Assembly: GCF_052857255.1 (NCBI RefSeq)
Contig: NC_135500.1
Span: 159,643,189-159,707,188, forward strand
DNA: 64,000 nucleotides
Reading direction: 5' to 3'
Source: Amblyomma americanum
Lineage: Eukaryota; Arthropoda; Arachnida; Ixodida; Ixodidae
The notes under the pieces are model-generated. The model made no database searches and was not told the origin of the DNA. It saw only the letters and a program-made list of their open reading frames with translations. The translations under genes and the position numbers were made by a program. Positions 59,069 through 64,000 of this stretch are shown piece by piece. Every line of letters starts with the position of its first letter. The stretch's first letter is position 1.

Positions 59069-59300
59069 GCCGCCGCGGTGACTCAGTGGTTAGGGCGCTC
59101 GGCTGTTGTCCCGAAAAACGCGGCTTCGATCCCGTCGACGGCGGTCGAGTTTCGAAGGAGGCGAAATTCTAGAGGCCCGTATGCTGTGTGACGTCAGCTG
59201 ACGTGAAGGAACCCCAGATGGACAAAATTTATGGAGCCTTCGACCATGGCGTCCCTCATAGCATTGGTCGCTTTGAGGCGTTAACCCCCTGAAACTAAAC
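59069..59300 (+). mobile_element. Ruka-type SINE, near full length
   Basis: GCCGCCGCGGTGACTCAGTGG, the B-box-like GGCTTCGATCCCG (about 59125), GGCGAAATTCTAGAGGCCCG, CGTGAAGGAACCCCAGATGG and the tail CTCATAGCATTGGTCGC ... GCGTTAACCCCCTGAAAC. The order matches the minus-strand copy at 57642 and the two lie 1.4 kb apart, inverted. The B box has lost one consensus base. Confidence 0.85.
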
Positions 59301-59869
59301 TCAACGTGCTTTTAAATTAAAAGGAAGCAAATCGGACTTCTTTCCAAATTTCTTCCGAATATACTGAAAGCAGTCTTTCAGCATTCTAAAGGCGGTTATT
59401 GATCGAGTTTGTGTACAGTGAGGGGCACAACATTTGTAATCCTTCATATAGAAATAATACCAACAAGGAATATTATTACGAGGGTAAGACCCTCATGTGT
59501 TCATCGATAGATTGCACTGTCAGCGGCTGTCCCAACCTCAGATTTAATGATATCTCCACCACCAGACAACCATGCATAATTGTAAGCGCTTTCGGTGAAA
59601 CTACACACACAGCAATTTTTTGCTGATCGAAGTCCCAATATGCAAATCGAATGTTGTTGCAACATCATCGAACGTGTCGAAAAATCTCAAAAATCACGTG
59701 GCACAGTGGCCTTCCCTGCTCACACGTTCAGTGGTACGTCTTTCGTTTCTGCAGTGCAAATGACACTTCACTATAAACAGAATCGCTGTCAGGAGTGCTG
59801 TGCAGTCTCCTCTCTCATTTATATTGCGCAGTTTGCTTTTTTTGTATCAAGACCAATTCGTTTAACACT
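59301..59869. other. No recognisable gene
   Basis: Short frames at 59399-59626 and 59595-59915 have no domain. Confidence 0.5.
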
Positions 59870-60016
59870 ACCTCTTGCTGGGCTAGTTGGTGTAACATTG
59901 TGTAAAAAAAGATAAAAACAGCGATAATTTTGACACAAACCACACAGAAAGACCAGACGCCCGTCCTGTCTGGTCTTTCTGTGTGGTTTGTGTCAAAATA
60001 AGCGTTATCGTAGCTT
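59870..60016. mobile_element. Foldback repeat with perfect 32-bp-stem hairpin
   Basis: The arm 59927-59958 is the exact reverse complement of 59968-59999, with a 9-nt loop (GCCCGTCCT). Pairing nearly resumes outside: CGATA on the left and TTATCG on the right after a 5-nt bulge. The left flank GGGCTAGTTGGTGTAACAT begins a motif that recurs at 62747 with a similar following order (GGGCTAGTTGGTATGACAT ... CAGTGCAAACACAGGACG). So this belongs to a multicopy foldback family. Stem perfection suggests recent homogenisation or insertion. Confidence 0.8.
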
Positions 60017-62734
60017 TTGCTACACCAACACCAATCGCAGAGCTCCATTTCGCTCTGATTTCTGGAAACCCACTTTTTGTCAGCAGTGGAGTAAATCACA
60101 ATGAAATCCTTCGGAAATTAAACGAAGACACCTTCCAGCTCCCCAGGTGAATAATTTGACCGCAGTCGTTTTAAAGCTGTCGAAAACAGCAAGCGAGTCT
60201 GTCATCGAAGCCAGGAGGATTAGTTCTGTGTTTTAAATGCGACAGGTTACATTTTTCTTCTTTACAGACTTTTAGTTGGGGGCTAAGCACTGAAAGGAAT
60301 AAATCATTGGAAGGCAATAGGAAAGAAGAGAAATAAAGGAGAATACAAATTTTCCCCGTTAAACAATGAGATTAGCCATGTTCTTCAACATGATGACATA
60401 CTACTGTTCATAAGAAAAAGGCGATTGGGGAGGTGGGGCGAGGGAGCGAGAAGCTTTAGACACAGTAGAAGGAGGCCGCTGGTTCGGAGCTGTGCCTTAA
60501 TTTCCGAGGCTGTGCGGTTACTTTGCTTTTTGAGTACTTGACGCTGAGTCAATATGTCACCAAGAGCGGTCATATATATTCGCCAAAGAGCGGGGTGCAG
60601 AGTCAGATGAGTGATGCGGCTGGCGTAACTGAATTTTTTATTTGGTAATTGTTGCATTTTTTTGCTGTTACAGTCGCTGCTATCGCTGCGAGTTCAGGTT
60701 GACTAATGATTTTTTGTGAGGCGTTATGAGGCCACTCACCCATGCAGGCAGTTTTCGGCTCTTTCGCTTCGGCATTACTTGTAGGAAAGCTGCCGTTCCC
60801 CAAGCAATGGTACCTGGAGAAATTGACGTCACAAGGTGTACTCTTAATTTAAAAACTGTTTTTGCCCTCCCATCTTGCAAAAATGGTGGCTCTGCTAAGC
60901 CCTAGCTTCAGACCAGAGCATCTTTCATGGCTAGTGAGAATCGGGATGAATTTTTTTTTCGATAATGGTTACAAAGGACGTACAATCTAAATTAACGAGA
61001 AGTTGACTCACGTGCAAAAAGCTATTATGATCCTCGCCTTACTAAAATGTGTAATTCCAATTTGGGGACTCCTACATGGGTTTCGTGACCACAGAGACAC
61101 AATCACATGGAGATATCATTTCCTATATCACTTAGTTGGTGGTAGAGATTGCAAAAAAAAATTGCACTTTTTTGGTACGGTGTACTACGACATGCTATGA
61201 TAGCAACCACAAAGCAGCGTGCCCCGGAGAAATAAGATGTGCAACAGTTATTTTAATATATGCGTCGTGTAGCGTGATCAAATGTTTCGAGAAACGGTAA
61301 TATTTTTAACGTGTTTCTCGGGACGGAGGTGTTCTCGAGATTTAAATCCGCTTTTCCGATCCACGATACGTGCCGTTAAGGCAGATAGAAGCCAGTTCAT
61401 TGGAGTTGGAACTGAAAAAAGTTTTTACGCGATTTGCGTTTAGAACATGGGTACTATACTAAAAAGCGGACTTCAAAGTGTGTGCAAGACCACGCGCAAA
61501 AACGTAAGTCCTTCCTTGGAACGCAGACTGCGGGACTATATGAAAAATATTTCTTAGAGCGTGAAAATAATAACAAAAATGAGACAAAAGATTCGGATTT
61601 AGAGGTTGGTAACCATAAATGATATGTTTAAATGAAATCAGTGAGTATGCATAATGAATTTCATTGAGTGGTGATTCTGCTCCAGTGAAATGTACATATA
61701 ATCTCCAGAGATCTGCAATGAAGGTAGTTCTACTTGAAGGTCTGGACTAAAGGATCTACGAGCCGTATCTTTTTAGTGGTGAATGTAGCCCTCCCCCTCC
61801 CCCCAAAAAAACATAATAGGAAACAATTCCCTGAAAATACTCATTAATAATGCAATTTCAATCCTCTAACAGGTAAAAAAGTGTCAGAGTTTTAATCTTG
61901 TGCGCTTAGGAGAATAAATAATTCACCCGCGGACGAGGGTCTTGCAGTATCCTCGTGAAGCAATGTGCTAATAGCATAACACGTGTTTACTGGTGTCAGA
62001 TGGTTTCAATATCGTGCAGATTATATTTGCACTAAATTAAAAATATTCTTATAGCTAGTCTAGAATCTAGAAGGAAGTGTGATAGTTGGTGCTGATTTTC
62101 TGAACTCTGAAATTCCTCATCCCAGTCTTGCAAGAAGCTCACTATGGAATCCTGGGCAGAAAACCTGCGCCTTTTTTAACACTGTAAAGGTAAATACAGT
62201 CAGGGCTATATGAGAATGATGATTGATCGTAAGAGCGTCGCCAGTAGGCGGAAAATTTGTGCTATTGATATGATTGCAATAGTGGGATACAACTTATAAA
62301 GACAGCAGTTGTAACACTCAGCCACGGTCCGAGGCATCCTGTACTACTCCGCTGACAACTCACAACCGCGAAAGGAATAATTTGTTAATGTTTGACCATA
62401 ACAAACAAGCCAGGTATCAAAATTCGAGGGCTTATAGTTTTTTTTCTGTCATCAGCTTCTTGTTTAGGTAACAACAACAGTCTTAACCATGGAATACTTT
62501 CTTGTCGTGGATTAATTCTACGCGCTGTAATGAATGTGGGTGGAGCTTCAGGGATTATTTAAGTTGTATCTGTCTATAACGAAAACCAGTAAATAAAATA
62601 GTGCCGCAAGCGGATATTAAACGCGGGCAATGCGCTGAAAAGGCGTATAAAACAAATTTCATGAAGAAGGTGACATGTAGCAAAAGAAGTTATGGTTTCT
62701 AAGTCTTCCTTCGTTACTTGATTTACGTTTACGA
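60017..62734. other. No recognisable gene
   Basis: Frames at 60385-60657, 61003-61200 and 61434-61622 are short and without motifs. A GC-rich patch lies at 60430-60480. Confidence 0.5.
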
Positions 62735-62840
62735 GGGTGTTGTTGTGGGCTAGTTGGTATGACATGGTTGAAAGGGAACAGTGCAAACACAGGACGAAGA
62801 GAGAAACGAACAAAGCGGGCGCTTAGTTGCAAGAGTTTCA
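62735..62840 (+). mobile_element. Second copy of the foldback repeat, single arm
   Basis: TTGTGGGCTAGTTGGTATGAC, then AACAGTGCAAACACAGGACG and AACAAAGCGGGCGC repeat the left arm order of the element at 59870. Here no second arm follows, so the hairpin is absent: either a truncated copy or one from which the arm was lost. Confidence 0.5.
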
Positions 62841-64000
62841 TTAAGTGTCTATAGAAGCCAAATGAAACAAAACAACCTCTTCGATAAATCTGCCATCCTG
62901 AATTTCTCTCGAGGCATGCCAAATTATTCTATGGTGATATCAAAGTTTTTTAGGACTACTGGAACTGAGGCGACTATCTCGCAACAGCAGCTGGCAGTAT
63001 GCTGCGCCGCCAAGTGCTGCCAAGATTGAGATGGTAAACTTTATTCTCATTATGTTTTAAATTTTTTCGTAGTTGTTGTGAACATTTTGCAGCTGTGTGA
63101 AGCAGACGGTGTGAAACTTCCGCGAAGTAACAATTCGTGAGCGGCTTTCGAATGTTTCACAAGGAATCCTAGCGTTTGCCTGCTGTTTAAAAACCATGCA
63201 CAATGTGGGTCGTTTATCGAGTGGTTCAGAAATAACTAAATAGCTTTATTTCATTTGCAAGCGTGCATTCGGTACTGTAAGTGATATCCATGTCCTCTCG
63301 AGTTTGCTAGACCTCGGTGTGAATGGAAAACCGCTACGTTGTATTTCCCACTTTTTAGATGCAGGAAGATATTCAAGCAGTAAAGTGAAGGAAAAAGCGA
63401 GCAACATAGCGTAATTCAAGAAGTGCCGCAGGGCAGTGTGCATTTCGTTTAGCACATTGGTTGATTATTGCTAGATATACAACTGGTACTAAAAAAAATA
63501 CAACATAAGGAAGTATAGAGGTCCTACCCAAGCGTCTTGGGAGTCCCATTACCCTGAAAATAATCCGAATGTCTCCAAGCGAGTGCCTTTTAAAAAAAAA
63601 TGGGTATATAAAATCTGAAGCGTGCAATAGTGATTTTGTCTGGACTGCACAAACTTGATGCGAACGGCAGGAATCATTCAGCAGCTGCTTGAAATCCTCG
63701 AGTAAAGAACCTAATTATCATCTTCATAGGCAAATTAGTGAAACTACCAAAACGGGCATATCAATTATTGCTAAGTTTAATGGGTTTCCGAAGCTTAGAG
63801 CAAGTGGTGAATGCGCTAGCGAAGAAAATTGAGGTCGTGAGGCGTTCCTAAATATTAAATAGCACCAATTTTAGCGCCTACGTTGTTTAGTGTATGGTAC
63901 TTTTATATGTAATCGTAAAGCGCATTCCCATTTTAGGCTTCCTTCGTTTTTTTGTCAAGAGATTTTTTGAATGCCTGAAATGATTTTAGCCCCTTTTGTC
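62841..64000. other. No recognisable gene
   Basis: AT-rich to the window edge; the frames at 62781-63029 and 63246-63627 show no domain. Confidence 0.5.

Overview
The window looks like intron-sized or intergenic DNA from a hard tick (Ixodidae, probably a metastriate genus such as Rhipicephalus or Dermacentor). The genus is inference; nothing here diagnoses a species. The main grounds are about ten copies or fragments of tRNA-headed SINEs that match the Ruka type known from ticks. With them are degraded RTE, CR1-like and RNase-H-bearing LINEs, a mariner pseudogene, several short inverted-repeat elements and long AT-rich unique stretches. No intact protein-coding gene is supported. Most open frames are shadows of repeats or chance frames, and there is no bacterial-type operon, no CRISPR array and no recognisable integrated viral gene.

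Layout. 1-545: GC-rich tandem repeat, 166-bp period. 545-8.6 kb: mostly unique AT-rich DNA with a strong hairpin (2.9 kb), an inverted-repeat element (3.37-3.65 kb) and a SINE (5.8 kb). 8.6-9.3 kb: minus-strand RTE LINE relic. 9.8-17.5 kb: mostly unassigned, one tRNA-like relic at 12.0 kb. 17.5-20.0 kb: a broken LINE with RNase H and zinc finger, next to a degraded STPR-type repeat ORF, a GC-rich CpG segment with an NRF1-like palindrome, and a cluster of GTTCCA motifs. 20-31 kb: SINEs, a possible P-element-like coding fragment (25.1 kb), a sub-repeat region (26.8-27.2 kb), an RTE tail (28.2 kb) and a second GTTCCA cluster beside a second GC-rich segment (28.8-29.9 kb). 31.6 kb: a 113-bp AT dinucleotide array running into GA. 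33.9-37.2 kb: two long SINEs, one inserted in a roughly 220-bp tandem duplication, and a 547-bp element with TTAA target duplications. 42.6 kb: an inverted-repeat element carrying three CACGTG E-boxes. 44.1-44.8 kb: CR1-like LINE tail. 47.2 kb: RTE fragment. 48.8 kb: third LINE tail. 49.8-50.5 kb: a composite element with tRNA-like heads facing each other. 57.4-59.3 kb: nested transposons, i.e. a mariner pseudogene interrupted by a 164-bp MITE and cut at its 3' side by a SINE. 59.9 kb: a perfect 32-bp-stem hairpin in a foldback repeat whose left-end motif recurs at 62.7 kb.

The parts do not work together as a pathway. The window is a record of layered mobile-element insertion, and some insertions can be ordered in time: MITE after mariner at 58.6 kb, and SINE after tandem duplication at 35.2 kb. 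I found no convincing new biological system. The observations most worth checking are the composite tRNA-bounded element, the two GC-rich segments flanked by GTTCCA arrays, the small MITE carrying a pair of NRF1-like sites, and the two short exon-like frames at 25.1 and 55.8 kb.
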